Assembly: GCA_040394195.1 (NCBI GenBank)
Contig: JBEBSR010000058.1
Span: 1 to 14,928 of the forward strand
DNA from: Wohlfahrtiimonas larvae_A
Lineage (GTDB): Bacteria; Pseudomonadota; Gammaproteobacteria; Cardiobacteriales; Wohlfahrtiimonadaceae
Reading direction: 5' to 3'
Length of the DNA stretch: 14,928 nucleotides
The notes beneath the pieces are model-generated. The model did no database searches, had not been told where the DNA came from, and saw nothing but the letters and a program-made list of their open reading frames with translations. Shown here in pieces: positions 5,585 through 13,466 of this stretch (the stretch's first letter is position 1; every line of letters starts with the position of its first letter). Made by a program: the position numbers and the translations under genes.

Positions 5585-7450
5585 ATGGCAACACAAGCCT
5601 TGGCGCGAAAATGGCGTCCAAAAAACTTTCATGAAGTTGTCGGGCAAAAGCATGTTGTCACCGCCTTAACAAATGGGTTGGATAATAATCGTCTTCATCA
5701 CGCATTTTTACTTACTGGTACTCGCGGTGTTGGTAAGACTACGCTCGCACGTATATTAGCAAAATCTTTGAACTGTGAAGAGGGTATTAGCTCTCATCCT
5801 TGTGGCGTTTGTAGTATTTGTCAAGAAGTAGATCAAGGGCGTTTTGTTGATTTAATTGAAATTGATGCTGCATCACGCACTAAAGTCGAAGATACGCGTG
5901 AAATTTTAGATAATGTGCAATATGCACCTACGCGCGGTCGCTATAAAGTTTATCTCATAGATGAAGTTCATATGTTATCCAATAGTAGCTTTAATGCTCT
6001 ATTAAAAACATTAGAAGAACCACCTGAGCATGTAAAATTTATCCTAGCAACGACGGACCCTCAAAAATTACCTGTGACAGTTTTATCTCGTTGCTTGCGT
6101 TTCCATTTGAAAAAAATTCCTGCAACAGAGATCAAAGATCATCTATCTATGATCATGGATGCAGAGCAGATTAGCTATTCGCCAAAAGGTTTAGAATTAA
6201 TTGCTAAATCTGGTGCTGGTAGTATGCGTGATAGCTTGTCATTATTAGATCAAGGGATTGCTTATACAAATGGCGATCTACAATTTGAACCAATTCAGAC
6301 AATGTTGGGTTTGATTGATGATGAATATGCTTTGCTTATTTTAAAAGCCTTAGCAAATTTAGATCAAACGGCTTTATTAAAAGCATCAAAGCAGGTAATT
6401 TCATCAGGTGCTGATCCTTTTGCTATATTAGAATCACTAATCGATGCTTTCCATCAACTAACATTATTGCAGATTGATTATAGCTTTATTGATTTGGATG
6501 ATACGCATCAAGATGAATGGATTGATTTGGCTGAGCAAATGTCAGCTGAAGATCTACAATTATATTATCAAATTGCATTGCATGGTCGTAAAGATTTGGA
6601 AATTCATCCTGAGCCTTTAATGGGTTTAGAAATGACATTATTGCGCATGTTGTTATTTACACCAAATAGCAATAATCCTGGGTCTGCAAGAAAAGTAGCG
6701 CCACGAACTGTAGCTCAATCGGTTGTACATCAGGAAATTTCGACAACACAAACTCAAGTTGCTCAATCTGCTTCAATTGCAATGCCATCGTTTGCGAATA
6801 TTTTGAATGAGGTTCAAGCAGAGCCTCAAGAATCAACTGTAGTATCCGAGCCAGTTATCGAGATAATCTCTGAAGTTGCACCAATCATTGATGAGCCTAT
6901 GGTTGAACAACTAATGACCGCAGAAGCTGTTGTGGAAGAGGATATTGTTCCGCCTTGGATTGATGCTGAGACAAATGAATCAGCGCCAATGATGATGGAA
7001 GAAGCGCTTGCGGAAACTATTGAAATGATTGCTGAGTCCGCAACTTCTATGACTTTGAATAATAATGAAGAATGGTTAGAAGTTGTACGCAACTTAGATA
7101 TTATTGGATTGAGTTTAGGGATTGTGCGTAACTTAGTCTTTGATTCGTTCCAAGACAATATTTTAACATTAAAACGCTCTTTATCAGATCATGCATTCAA
7201 CATTCCTGATGCCGAGAGAAATATTGCTGATGCAGTTGGTGTGGCGTTAAATCAAGGAATTCAGTGTAGAATATTGGCTGTAGAAACAGAAATGGTTGAA
7301 GATGACTTTAATCATCGTGCAGATAAAGAGTTACAAGCTAAAAAAGTAAATGCATTGGCACAAATTAAGAATGAGCCAGTGGTTCAATTATTAATGAATG
7401 AATGTCAGGCAACAGTGATTGATTCAACGCTAATGCTAGCGAATGAATAG
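5585..7450 (+). CDS. dnaX: DNA polymerase III subunit gamma/tau
   Basis: DnaX is the ATPase of the clamp loader, and its long tau form tethers polymerase cores and DnaB at the fork. The 621 residues are near the tau size (E. coli 643). Seen in order: ALARKWRPKNFHEVVGQ (5-21), Walker A GTRGVGKTT (45-53), a zinc site Cys64/73/76/79, Walker B LIDEVH (124-129), LLKTLEEPPEHVKFILATT (139-157), the SRC motif (168-170), a sensor-2 region near SGAGSMRDSLSLLDQ (209-223), the collar domain to about 360, an acidic low-complexity linker (about 365-495), and a C-terminal domain (495-621) in the position of the tau alpha-binding domain. I see no A AAA AAG-type frameshift site near the collar/linker junction, so a gamma product may be absent. 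It is followed by ybaB and recR as in many gammaproteobacteria. Confidence 0.96.
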   Translation: MATQALARKWRPKNFHEVVGQKHVVTALTNGLDNNRLHHAFLLTGTRGVGKTTLARILAKSLNCEEGISSHPCGVCSICQEVDQGRFVDLIEIDAASRTKVEDTREILDNVQYAPTRGRYKVYLIDEVHMLSNSSFNALLKTLEEPPEHVKFILATTDPQKLPVTVLSRCLRFHLKKIPATEIKDHLSMIMDAEQISYSPKGLELIAKSGAGSMRDSLSLLDQGIAYTNGDLQFEPIQTMLGLIDDEYALLILKALANLDQTALLKASKQVISSGADPFAILESLIDAFHQLTLLQIDYSFIDLDDTHQDEWIDLAEQMSAEDLQLYYQIALHGRKDLEIHPEPLMGLEMTLLRMLLFTPNSNNPGSARKVAPRTVAQSVVHQEISTTQTQVAQSASIAMPSFANILNEVQAEPQESTVVSEPVIEIISEVAPIIDEPMVEQLMTAEAVVEEDIVPPWIDAETNESAPMMMEEALAETIEMIAESATSMTLNNNEEWLEVVRNLDIIGLSLGIVRNLVFDSFQDNILTLKRSLSDHAFNIPDAERNIADAVGVALNQGIQCRILAVETEMVEDDFNHRADKELQAKKVNALAQIKNEPVVQLLMNECQATVIDSTLMLANE

Positions 7451-7487
7451 TGTATAATACAAATTTTGAGTGAAGGAACTATCAATT

Positions 7488-7817
7488 ATGATGAAAGGCG
7501 GTATCGCTGGGATGATGAAAAAAGCCCAGAAAATGCAAGAAGATATGATGAAAGCACAAGAAGCATTGGCTGATATCAATGTAATGGGTGAATCTGGTGC
7601 TGGTTTAGTAAAAATTGAAATGTCATGCCGTCACGTTGTTCGTAAAATCGAAATCGATGATTCTTTGTTGTCAGATGATAAAGAAATGTTGGAAGATTTA
7701 ATTGGTGCAGCATTTAACGATGCATTAGCAAAAGTAGAATCAACTTCTCAAGAAAGAATGAAATCTGTAACAGGTGGTTTTGAATTGCCTGCTGGTATGA
7801 AATTACCAGGTTTCTAA
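7488..7817 (+). CDS. ybaB: YbaB/EbfC family nucleoid-associated protein
   Basis: This small DNA-binding dimer family is linked to nucleoid organisation and probably to RecR/DnaX function through constant gene order. The 109 residues equal the E. coli length. Motifs visible are GGIAGMMKKAQKMQEDM (an N-terminal helix rich in Met and Lys), GESGAGLVKIEM, IEIDDSLLSDDKEMLEDLIGAAFNDAL, and the ending GFELPAGMKLPGF. I choose the ATG at 7488, since AAGGAA at 7473-7478 lies 9 bases upstream; a GTG at 7470 would place that site inside the gene. The second ATG at 7491 is also possible. Its stop overlaps the recR start by one base (TAATG), which indicates coupling. Confidence 0.93.
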   Translation: MMKGGIAGMMKKAQKMQEDMMKAQEALADINVMGESGAGLVKIEMSCRHVVRKIEIDDSLLSDDKEMLEDLIGAAFNDALAKVESTSQERMKSVTGGFELPAGMKLPGF

Positions 7818-8422
7818 TGAATAGTTCGCTTTATCCAAAAGCGCTTAAAAATCTGGTGGATTCTTTAAGAATCCTACCAGGTGTCGGGCAAAAAACAGCG
7901 CTGAGAATGGCGCTTTATTTGCTTGAGCGTAATCCAAACGGTGCACAAAAGTTAAGTACAGCGATTGATGGTGCAATGACGGATATTCGTAAATGCACAC
8001 AATGTCGCAATTTAACAGATGAAGATGTTTGCTTAGTTTGCAGTGATCCAACACGTGATGAATCATTATTATGTGTCGTTGAAAACCCTGCGGATGTTTT
8101 TGCATTATCTCAATCTGTTGAATATAAAGGCTTATATTTTGTATTAATGGGGAATTTATCACCACTCGATGGCATTGGTCCTGAAGATGTTGGTTTGGAT
8201 TTATTGGAAGCGAGGTTATCACAAGGTGTTATTAAAGAGCTCATACTTGCCACAAACCCGACGGTTGAAGGTGAAGCGACAGCATTTTACATTGATGAAA
8301 TTGCTAAACCATATAATGTACAAGTGACAAGAATCGCACATGGCGTTCCCATGGGCGGTGAATTAGAGTATTTAGATAGCAGTACACTTTCTCATGCTTT
8401 TAGAGCAAGACAGCGATTTTAG
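7817..8422 (+). CDS. recR: Recombination mediator RecR
   Basis: RecR works with RecO (and RecF) to load RecA on SSB-coated single-stranded gaps. The 201 residues equal E. coli RecR. Seen in order: helix-hairpin-helix around RILPGVGQKTALRMALYLL (18-36), a C4 zinc finger Cys60/63/72/75, a Toprim domain (about 83-175) with VVENPADV, the LSPLDGIGPED loop (114-124) and ATNPTVEGEATA, then HGVPMGGELEYLDSSTLSHAF (175-195). Nothing is missing. The start overlaps the ybaB stop by one base. The next gene follows within 10 bases. Confidence 0.97.
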   Translation: MNSSLYPKALKNLVDSLRILPGVGQKTALRMALYLLERNPNGAQKLSTAIDGAMTDIRKCTQCRNLTDEDVCLVCSDPTRDESLLCVVENPADVFALSQSVEYKGLYFVLMGNLSPLDGIGPEDVGLDLLEARLSQGVIKELILATNPTVEGEATAFYIDEIAKPYNVQVTRIAHGVPMGGELEYLDSSTLSHAFRARQRF

Positions 8423-8431
8423 GATGTGATG

Positions 8432-8773
8432 ATGAGTACAATTTTTACAAAGATTATCAACAAAGAAATTCCAGCAAACATTGTCTATGAAGATGATGAA
8501 ATTTTGGCATTTCGTGATATTAGTCCACAAGCACCAGAGCATATTTTAGTTATTCCAAAAAAAGAAATTCCAACAGTGAATGACATAGAAGAAGCGGACG
8601 CTATTTTAGTGGGAAAATTATTTTTAACAGCTAAGAAAATTGCTAAAGAGCTAGGCTTTGATGAAAAAGGTTATCGCTTAGTGATGAATTGTAATGAAGA
8701 TGGTGGTCAAACCGTTAATCATATTCATATGCATATTTTAGCAGGTCGTCAATTGAGTTGGCCTCCAGGCTAA
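8432..8773 (+). CDS. hinT: HinT-like HIT-family purine nucleoside phosphoramidase
   Basis: HinT enzymes cleave adenosine phosphoramidates and lysyl-AMP-like adducts in the cytoplasm. The protein has 113 residues; family members are 110-120. FTKIINKEIPANIVYEDD (5-22), FRDISPQAPEHILVIPKK (27-44) and YRLVMNCNEDGGQTVNHIHMHILAGR (81-106) match the family. The catalytic triad motif is His97-x-His99-x-His101. I use the ATG at 8432, because AGGA at 8421-8424 lies 7 bases upstream and the second residue onward matches the family. GTG 8426 and ATG 8429 are in frame but too close to that site. The binding site overlaps the recR stop codon. The tail after the HIT motif is short, ending LSWPPG. Confidence 0.93.
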   Translation: MSTIFTKIINKEIPANIVYEDDEILAFRDISPQAPEHILVIPKKEIPTVNDIEEADAILVGKLFLTAKKIAKELGFDEKGYRLVMNCNEDGGQTVNHIHMHILAGRQLSWPPG

Positions 8774-8791
8774 TAACATAGGTTCTTAACC

Positions 8792-9304
8792 ATGAATTTA
8801 AAAGATTATATTATCAGTATTCCTGAGTATCCATTGCCTGGCGTTATCTTTAGAGATATTTCGCCATTATTGGGTAATGGTGAGGCTTATAGCTATGCAA
8901 CGAAACAAATTTTTGAATTTGCTCAAGCAAAAGGTGTGCAGAAAATTGTAGGGCCTGAAGCACGTGGATTCATTGTGGGTTGTCCTGTTGCTTATGCTTT
9001 GAATGTTGGTTTTGTTCCTGCGCGTAAGAAAGGTAAATTGCCACGTGAAACCGAATGTGTTGAATACGCTTTGGAATATGGCACTGCATTGATTGAGTTA
9101 CACAAAGATGCAATTCAACCAGGTGAAAAAGTTTTAATCTGTGACGATCTCTTAGCAACAGGTGGCACAATCGCAGCAACTATTGAGCTTGTAGAAAAGC
9201 TGGGTGGTGAGGTTGTAGGTTGTGCATTCTTAGTTGAGCTAACAGAATTAAAAGGCCGTGATAAAATCAATGGCTACGACATTGTTGCATTGATGGATTT
9301 TTAA
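8792..9304 (+). CDS. apt: Adenine phosphoribosyltransferase
   Basis: Apt salvages adenine: adenine plus PRPP gives AMP and pyrophosphate. The 170 residues show DYIISIPEYPLPGVIFRDISPLL (5-27), VGPEARGFIVGCPVAYAL (53-70), RKKGKLPRET (78-87), HKDAIQPGEKVLI (104-116) and the PRPP-binding loop VLICDDLLATGGT (114-126). The length and several stretches (VGPEARGF..GCPVAYAL, HKDAI.PG, a short C terminus ending LMDF) resemble Bacillus-type Apt more than the 183-residue E. coli enzyme; this rests on my memory of those sequences. The ATG at 8792 follows hinT by 18 bases with a weak AGG upstream. Adjacent hinT and apt both handle adenine nucleotides, but a joint role is not shown. Confidence 0.95.
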   Translation: MNLKDYIISIPEYPLPGVIFRDISPLLGNGEAYSYATKQIFEFAQAKGVQKIVGPEARGFIVGCPVAYALNVGFVPARKKGKLPRETECVEYALEYGTALIELHKDAIQPGEKVLICDDLLATGGTIAATIELVEKLGGEVVGCAFLVELTELKGRDKINGYDIVALMDF

Positions 9305-9349
9305 ATCAGCCAAAGCAATAAATTTATTGATGAATGATTGGACTTTCCT

Positions 9350-11794
9350 TTGAAAAAAATAAGCCAACGAAAAAAAATATACATCGCATTGATCCTTGGA
9401 CTAACGCAAGCACCAGTGATGGCAAAAGCACCGCCTTCTGGTGCTTTTGGCGCTTGTAGGATTAGCCCTCTGGTTGAATATATCCAGCCCGCCCCAGATG
9501 GAATTATGGATGGTGAAACTGTTTATTTATCAGGTAAATATGCTGATAGTAATGAACAGTTTTCTAATATTAGAGAAGATATTGTTGCATATTATGGCAA
9601 TGCAAGGATTGATGCGGATCATTTGGTCTTAGACCGTGAGAAAAATATTCTTAAAGGTAAAGATCAGAATATTCGTTACTCCTCAGATTCGGCAGTCATA
9701 GAGTCCAGTAGCTTTACATCGTATTTAAATAATCGTGAATATGAAGGTGAAGATGTCACTTATTATATGCACCAAATTGAAGCACAGGGCAAGGCGCGTT
9801 ATGCGATTAATCGTCAAAATGACGGTACTTCAGATTTTAAACAAGTAACATATTCAACTTGCCCAGTTGGTACAGAAGTATGGCAGTTATCTTCGGATGA
9901 ATTGCACTTGGATGAAGAGAGTGGTCGTGGTATTGCACGTCATGCTAAGTTATCTGTATTTGGTGTACCTGTTTTATATTCACCTTATTTCTCATTTCCG
10001 ATTGATGAGCGTAGACAAACAGGCTTCTTATTTCCAATTGTTTCTCTGGACAAAAGTGGTGGCTTATCAGTCCGAGCGCCATATTATCTGAATATTGCAC
10101 CAAATTTTGATATGACATTAACCCCTGGTTTTTATACTAAGCGTGGATTAATTTTAAGTGCTGAAGCTCGTTATTTGAATGAATGGCAATATTCTGTATT
10201 AGGTTTGGAGTTACTGCCACACGACCGTGTTTTTAGGAAAGATGAGAATAATCGTTATAATGCTGAATTAGCATCAGGTAATGCAAATTACAAAAAAGAT
10301 GATTCAACTCGTTGGTCAGTATTCTTCGAGCAACAATTAAATTTGATGCCAAAATTACATGGCCGCATTCTCTTTCAACAAGTATCTGATGATCAATATG
10401 CTGAAGACATTCAAGATGCTGTAGGTTTGTTGACAAAAACAAACTTAGAACGCATTGGAGAATTAACATATTCAGATGATAACTGGCAAACGACATTAAG
10501 ATTTCAGCATTTCCAAATACTGGATCGTGATGTGATTCCTGATGATCCTTACGCGCGTATGCCTCAATTGTTGTTCAATGGTCAATGGATGACAGATAAT
10601 GGTGTTTTTTATGGCTTTTATGGTGAGGCTGTAAATTTCACAACAAATGTAACACGTCAATTACCTGATCGACCAAAATCAGGTGTGCGTGTGGATTTAA
10701 TGCCATATGTCGGGTTTAGAGCAGAAAACTCATGGGGATTCTTCGAGCCAAGATTGGCATATCGTTTCACACATTATGATTTGAAATACCAAGATTTTTC
10801 AGGTTATAAACGCCCAAATCAACCAGATACATTACATAGAAGTTTGCCTATATTCAGTATTGATACTGGTTTAACATTTGAACGTAATACAAGTTTTACC
10901 AGTATGTTTGGTGGCGGTGATTTTGTTCAGACATTAGAGCCAAGATTGTTCTATTTGTATGTACCATATCGTAATCAGTCAGACATTCCAATATTTGATA
11001 CAGGTTCTGTCACACCGAGTTTTGATAGTTTGTTTGCAACAAACCAGTTTACAGGTGCAGATCGTCAGAGTAATGCAAATCAAATTACAACAGCTTTAAC
11101 CACACGTTTTATTAATGAAGAAACAGGGGTGGAGCATTTTAGATTCTCCGCAGGTCAGATCTATTATATTGATGATCCTCGTATTACAACTGATAAAGAT
11201 TTACCTACGAAATCGGAATGTTATAACCAATATGCTGGTGCATCTAATGTTGCTGAACGCTGTGATAGAAATCGTAGCTCAGAATGGTTCATCGAGAGCA
11301 ATGTACAATTAACGGAAGATTTTTCTGGTCGTGTGACTTGGCAATGGTCTCCAGATACTAAGAAAACGACACGTTTATCTTATGACTTAAGATATCAGCC
11401 AGAAGATCGTAAGATCATTAATATTGGGCAGCGTTATTATAAGGATCCAAATTATAGTCATGATTACACAACGCATCAATTAGATATTACATCTTATTGG
11501 GCAATTAATAGTAATTGGGCGGTTGTTGGGCGTTATAACTATTCATTGGCAGAGCATCGCTTGAACGATTCATTCTTAGGTTTTGAATATAGTGATTGTT
11601 GTGTGGCAACACGTGTTGCGGCACGTTACTATCGCAATAACTTATTCGATAGAAAAAAAGAATGGAAAGCATATTTGCAGTTTGAATTTAAAGGATTGGG
11701 TAATTTTGGTCCGAATACTGATAGTTTATGGCGTGATACGATTTATGGTTATCAAACAAATAATTTAACTCGTACTCGCACCCAAGGATTCTAA
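9350..11794 (+). CDS. lptD: LptD, outer-membrane LPS-assembly protein
   Basis: LptD with LptE inserts lipopolysaccharide into the outer leaflet. The protein has 814 residues from the TTG at 9350. Seen in order: a basic and hydrophobic signal peptide ending near APVMAKA (21-27), the periplasmic OstA/LptA-like domain (about 50-200) with GNARIDADHLVLD, then the 26-strand barrel domain with SPYFSFPIDERRQTGFLFP (211-229), LEPRLFYLYVPYRNQSDIP (529-547) and the C-terminal Phe typical of outer-membrane barrels. Cys36, Cys171, Cys750 and Cys751 match the disulfide pattern of E. coli LptD; Cys624 and Cys638 are extra and could pair in a loop. The frame has no ATG before the signal peptide. TTG 9338 directly follows an in-frame stop, and TTG 9350 has GGA at 9340-9342. 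The usual partner surA is not downstream. Confidence 0.96.
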   Translation: MKKISQRKKIYIALILGLTQAPVMAKAPPSGAFGACRISPLVEYIQPAPDGIMDGETVYLSGKYADSNEQFSNIREDIVAYYGNARIDADHLVLDREKNILKGKDQNIRYSSDSAVIESSSFTSYLNNREYEGEDVTYYMHQIEAQGKARYAINRQNDGTSDFKQVTYSTCPVGTEVWQLSSDELHLDEESGRGIARHAKLSVFGVPVLYSPYFSFPIDERRQTGFLFPIVSLDKSGGLSVRAPYYLNIAPNFDMTLTPGFYTKRGLILSAEARYLNEWQYSVLGLELLPHDRVFRKDENNRYNAELASGNANYKKDDSTRWSVFFEQQLNLMPKLHGRILFQQVSDDQYAEDIQDAVGLLTKTNLERIGELTYSDDNWQTTLRFQHFQILDRDVIPDDPYARMPQLLFNGQWMTDNGVFYGFYGEAVNFTTNVTRQLPDRPKSGVRVDLMPYVGFRAENSWGFFEPRLAYRFTHYDLKYQDFSGYKRPNQPDTLHRSLPIFSIDTGLTFERNTSFTSMFGGGDFVQTLEPRLFYLYVPYRNQSDIPIFDTGSVTPSFDSLFATNQFTGADRQSNANQITTALTTRFINEETGVEHFRFSAGQIYYIDDPRITTDKDLPTKSECYNQYAGASNVAERCDRNRSSEWFIESNVQLTEDFSGRVTWQWSPDTKKTTRLSYDLRYQPEDRKIINIGQRYYKDPNYSHDYTTHQLDITSYWAINSNWAVVGRYNYSLAEHRLNDSFLGFEYSDCCVATRVAARYYRNNLFDRKKEWKAYLQFEFKGLGNFGPNTDSLWRDTIYGYQTNNLTRTRTQGF

Positions 11795-11854
11795 TACAGT
11801 GAAGCTAACATATTGAAGTTGATTGTGTGAAATTAGGATTTAATAAGATCTAAT

Positions 11855-11884
11855 AAAAAACCAAGTAAAATTACTTGGTTTTTT
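11855..11884. terminator. Bidirectional intrinsic terminator between lptD and mnmA
   Basis: CCAAGTA (11861-11867) pairs with TACTTGG (11872-11878) around a 4-base loop. The stem is flanked by six A on the left and six T on the right, so it gives a U tract on either strand. It lies 60 bases after lptD and 20 bases after the reverse-strand mnmA stop, serving both convergent transcripts. Confidence 0.92.
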
Positions 11885-11904
11885 ATTATGAGTTGAAGAG
11901 TTAA

Positions 11905-13002
11905 CTATCGCTCAATGATCGCACCGCCTAAGCAGATATCATCGTGATAAAAGACAATCGACTGCCCAGGAGTAACAGCGCGCTGTGGATCTTTAAAATC
12001 AACATAAAGACGGCCATCTTCCATAAATTGAATGGAGCATTCTTCATCTTGTTGGCGGTAACGAATTTTTGCTGTAAGGTTTTGATTGATGTTCTCTAAA
12101 TCAATATTGGTATTGATCCAATGAACATCACGTGCTGTCAATGATTGTTTATACAAAGCTTCATGCTCACCTTGTGCCACAATCACACGATTATTTTCAA
12201 TATCTTTTTCTACAACAAACCAAGGCTCACCTGATGAATTTTTCACGCCACCAATGTGTAAGCCTTTGCGTTGACCGATTGTGTAGAAAGATAGGCCTTG
12301 ATGTTCACCAATTTTTTCACCATCTACAGTAACCATATCACCTGGTTTAGATGCAATGTATTGGCCGATGAATTCATTAAAATCACGTTCACCAATAAAA
12401 CAGATACCAGTGGAGTCTTTCTTGTCATAAGTAATAAGTTTGTGTTTCAGCGCTAACTCGCGTACTTTAGGTTTTTCTAAATGACCAACAGGGAAGAGCG
12501 CATTTTTGATTTGCAACTGGCTTAGCAAATGTAAGAAGTAGCTTTGATCTTTGTTGTTATCTAAACCTTTTAACAAATATGTTTGTCCATCTTTACGAGC
12601 TGTGCGGGCATAATGGCCTGTTGCAATATAGTCAGCGCCCATTTCGTTGGCATAATCTAAAAAGGCTTTAAATTTGATCTCTTTATTACATAAAACATCT
12701 GGATTGGGTGTTAAGCCTAATTTTAATGTTTCTAAAAAATAAGAGAAAACACGTTCTTTGTAATTTTCAACAAAGTTAACTTTATGTAATGGGATGCCCA
12801 AAGTATCACATACTTTCTGTGCATCTTTAACATCTTCTTCTGCAGAACAATAACCTGTTTCAAAGTTATCTTCCCAGTTTTTCATAAAAACGCCATGAAC
12901 ATCCGCACCTTGTTCTTTCAATAAAAGTGCAGCCACTGACGAATCAACACCGCCAGACATGCCAACGATGACGCGTTTACCTTTAATATTTTCCTGAATC
13001 AT
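11905..13002 (-). CDS. mnmA: MnmA, tRNA-specific 2-thiouridylase
   Basis: MnmA adenylates and thiolates U34 of tRNA-Lys, -Glu and -Gln, taking sulfur from the Tus relay. The 365 residues match E. coli (368). Visible are the PP-loop MSGGVDSSVAALLLKEQG (15-32), FMKNWED, the catalytic Cys105 in TPNPDVLCNKEIKFKAFL (98-115), TGHYAR (128-133), KDQSYFLH (151-158), the second catalytic Cys201 in STGICFIGERDF (197-208), and IGQRKGLHIGG in the central domain, followed by a C-terminal beta domain. The ATG at 13002 lies only 2 bases after the stop of the upstream small membrane-protein gene and has a poor ribosome binding site (AGAG), so its translation probably depends on that gene. Confidence 0.97.
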   Translation of the reverse strand: MIQENIKGKRVIVGMSGGVDSSVAALLLKEQGADVHGVFMKNWEDNFETGYCSAEEDVKDAQKVCDTLGIPLHKVNFVENYKERVFSYFLETLKLGLTPNPDVLCNKEIKFKAFLDYANEMGADYIATGHYARTARKDGQTYLLKGLDNNKDQSYFLHLLSQLQIKNALFPVGHLEKPKVRELALKHKLITYDKKDSTGICFIGERDFNEFIGQYIASKPGDMVTVDGEKIGEHQGLSFYTIGQRKGLHIGGVKNSSGEPWFVVEKDIENNRVIVAQGEHEALYKQSLTARDVHWINTNIDLENINQNLTAKIRYRQQDEECSIQFMEDGRLYVDFKDPQRAVTPGQSIVFYHDDICLGGAIIER

Positions 13003-13004
13003 TT

Positions 13005-13367
13005 TTACTCTGCTGAATCTTCTGGTGAATCGGTTGTGGAATTTCCACGAATTCTTTCATATGGAACATATGTTGGTTTACCATTTTTGCCAACACCAAA
13101 TTCAATTTGGCATTGTCCATTAATCCAATCATATTTAGTATCTTTGTTTAAGCTGTGGCCATTGTATGAGCATTTCACATTATTGTAGATCGGTTTAATA
13201 CAGATCAAAATAATGACAGCAAACATTAAAGTTTCAAATATGATGAAATTTCTTTTTTTATGCCAAATAAAGAAAAATACAGGGATTTCTTTATGTTTTG
13301 CATACGCAACAAAACCACCGATGATGATCAATAACCCGATGAATTGAAATAATAAAAAGAAATGCAA
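13005..13367 (-). CDS. Small two-helix membrane protein of unknown function, coupled to mnmA
   Basis: I do not recognise this 120-residue protein. Two hydrophobic segments are clear, about 4-23 and 41-61, with a basic, aromatic loop between them (AKHKE...WHKKRN). After the second helix comes a hydrophilic domain with KCSYNGHSLNKDTKYDWING (65-84) and QCQIEFGVGKNGKPTYVPYE (85-104). Cys66 and Cys86 in this part could form a disulfide if it faces the periplasm. The tail is acidic and Ser/Thr-rich. The start is a TTG at 13367, with AAGGAG at 13373-13378 five bases upstream; no ATG occurs in the first 47 codons. The gene is first in a two-gene unit with mnmA and divergent from the thioesterase gene. 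No function should be inferred from mnmA alone. Confidence 0.8.
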   Translation of the reverse strand: MHFFLLFQFIGLLIIIGGFVAYAKHKEIPVFFFIWHKKRNFIIFETLMFAVIILICIKPIYNNVKCSYNGHSLNKDTKYDWINGQCQIEFGVGKNGKPTYVPYERIRGNSTTDSPEDSAE

Positions 13368-13372
13368 GGTGG

Positions 13373-13378
13373 CTCCTT
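13373..13378 (-). promoter_or_regulatory. Strong ribosome binding site supporting a TTG start
   Basis: On the reverse strand this is AAGGAG, 5 bases before the TTG at 13367. It is the main evidence that the small membrane protein starts at a non-ATG codon. Confidence 0.8.
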
Positions 13379-13466
13379 TATGGAAACAACAAATAATTAG
13401 TCACAATTTTACCATTATTTGCTCTAGAATGAGAGAACTCAATAACATTTATAAAAAGGATATGGA

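Noticed and set aside
6108..6116. A-run in dnaX as a programmed frameshift site
   Set aside because: At codons 176-177 it would cut the protein inside the ATPase domain and could not give a gamma-like product.
6826..7158. Open frame opposite the dnaX linker
   Set aside because: It is a low-complexity Ser/Ile/Thr-rich shadow of the acidic linker codons, with no family resemblance.
7453..7458. TATAAT between dnaX and ybaB as an internal promoter
   Set aside because: No acceptable -35 hexamer lies at 16-18 bases upstream.
9316..9329. Perfect 14-bp palindrome CAATAAATTTATTG before lptD
   Set aside because: It is entirely AT-rich apart from its ends, and palindromes of this size are expected a few times by chance in 15 kb of such DNA. 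No T tract follows, so it is not a terminator.
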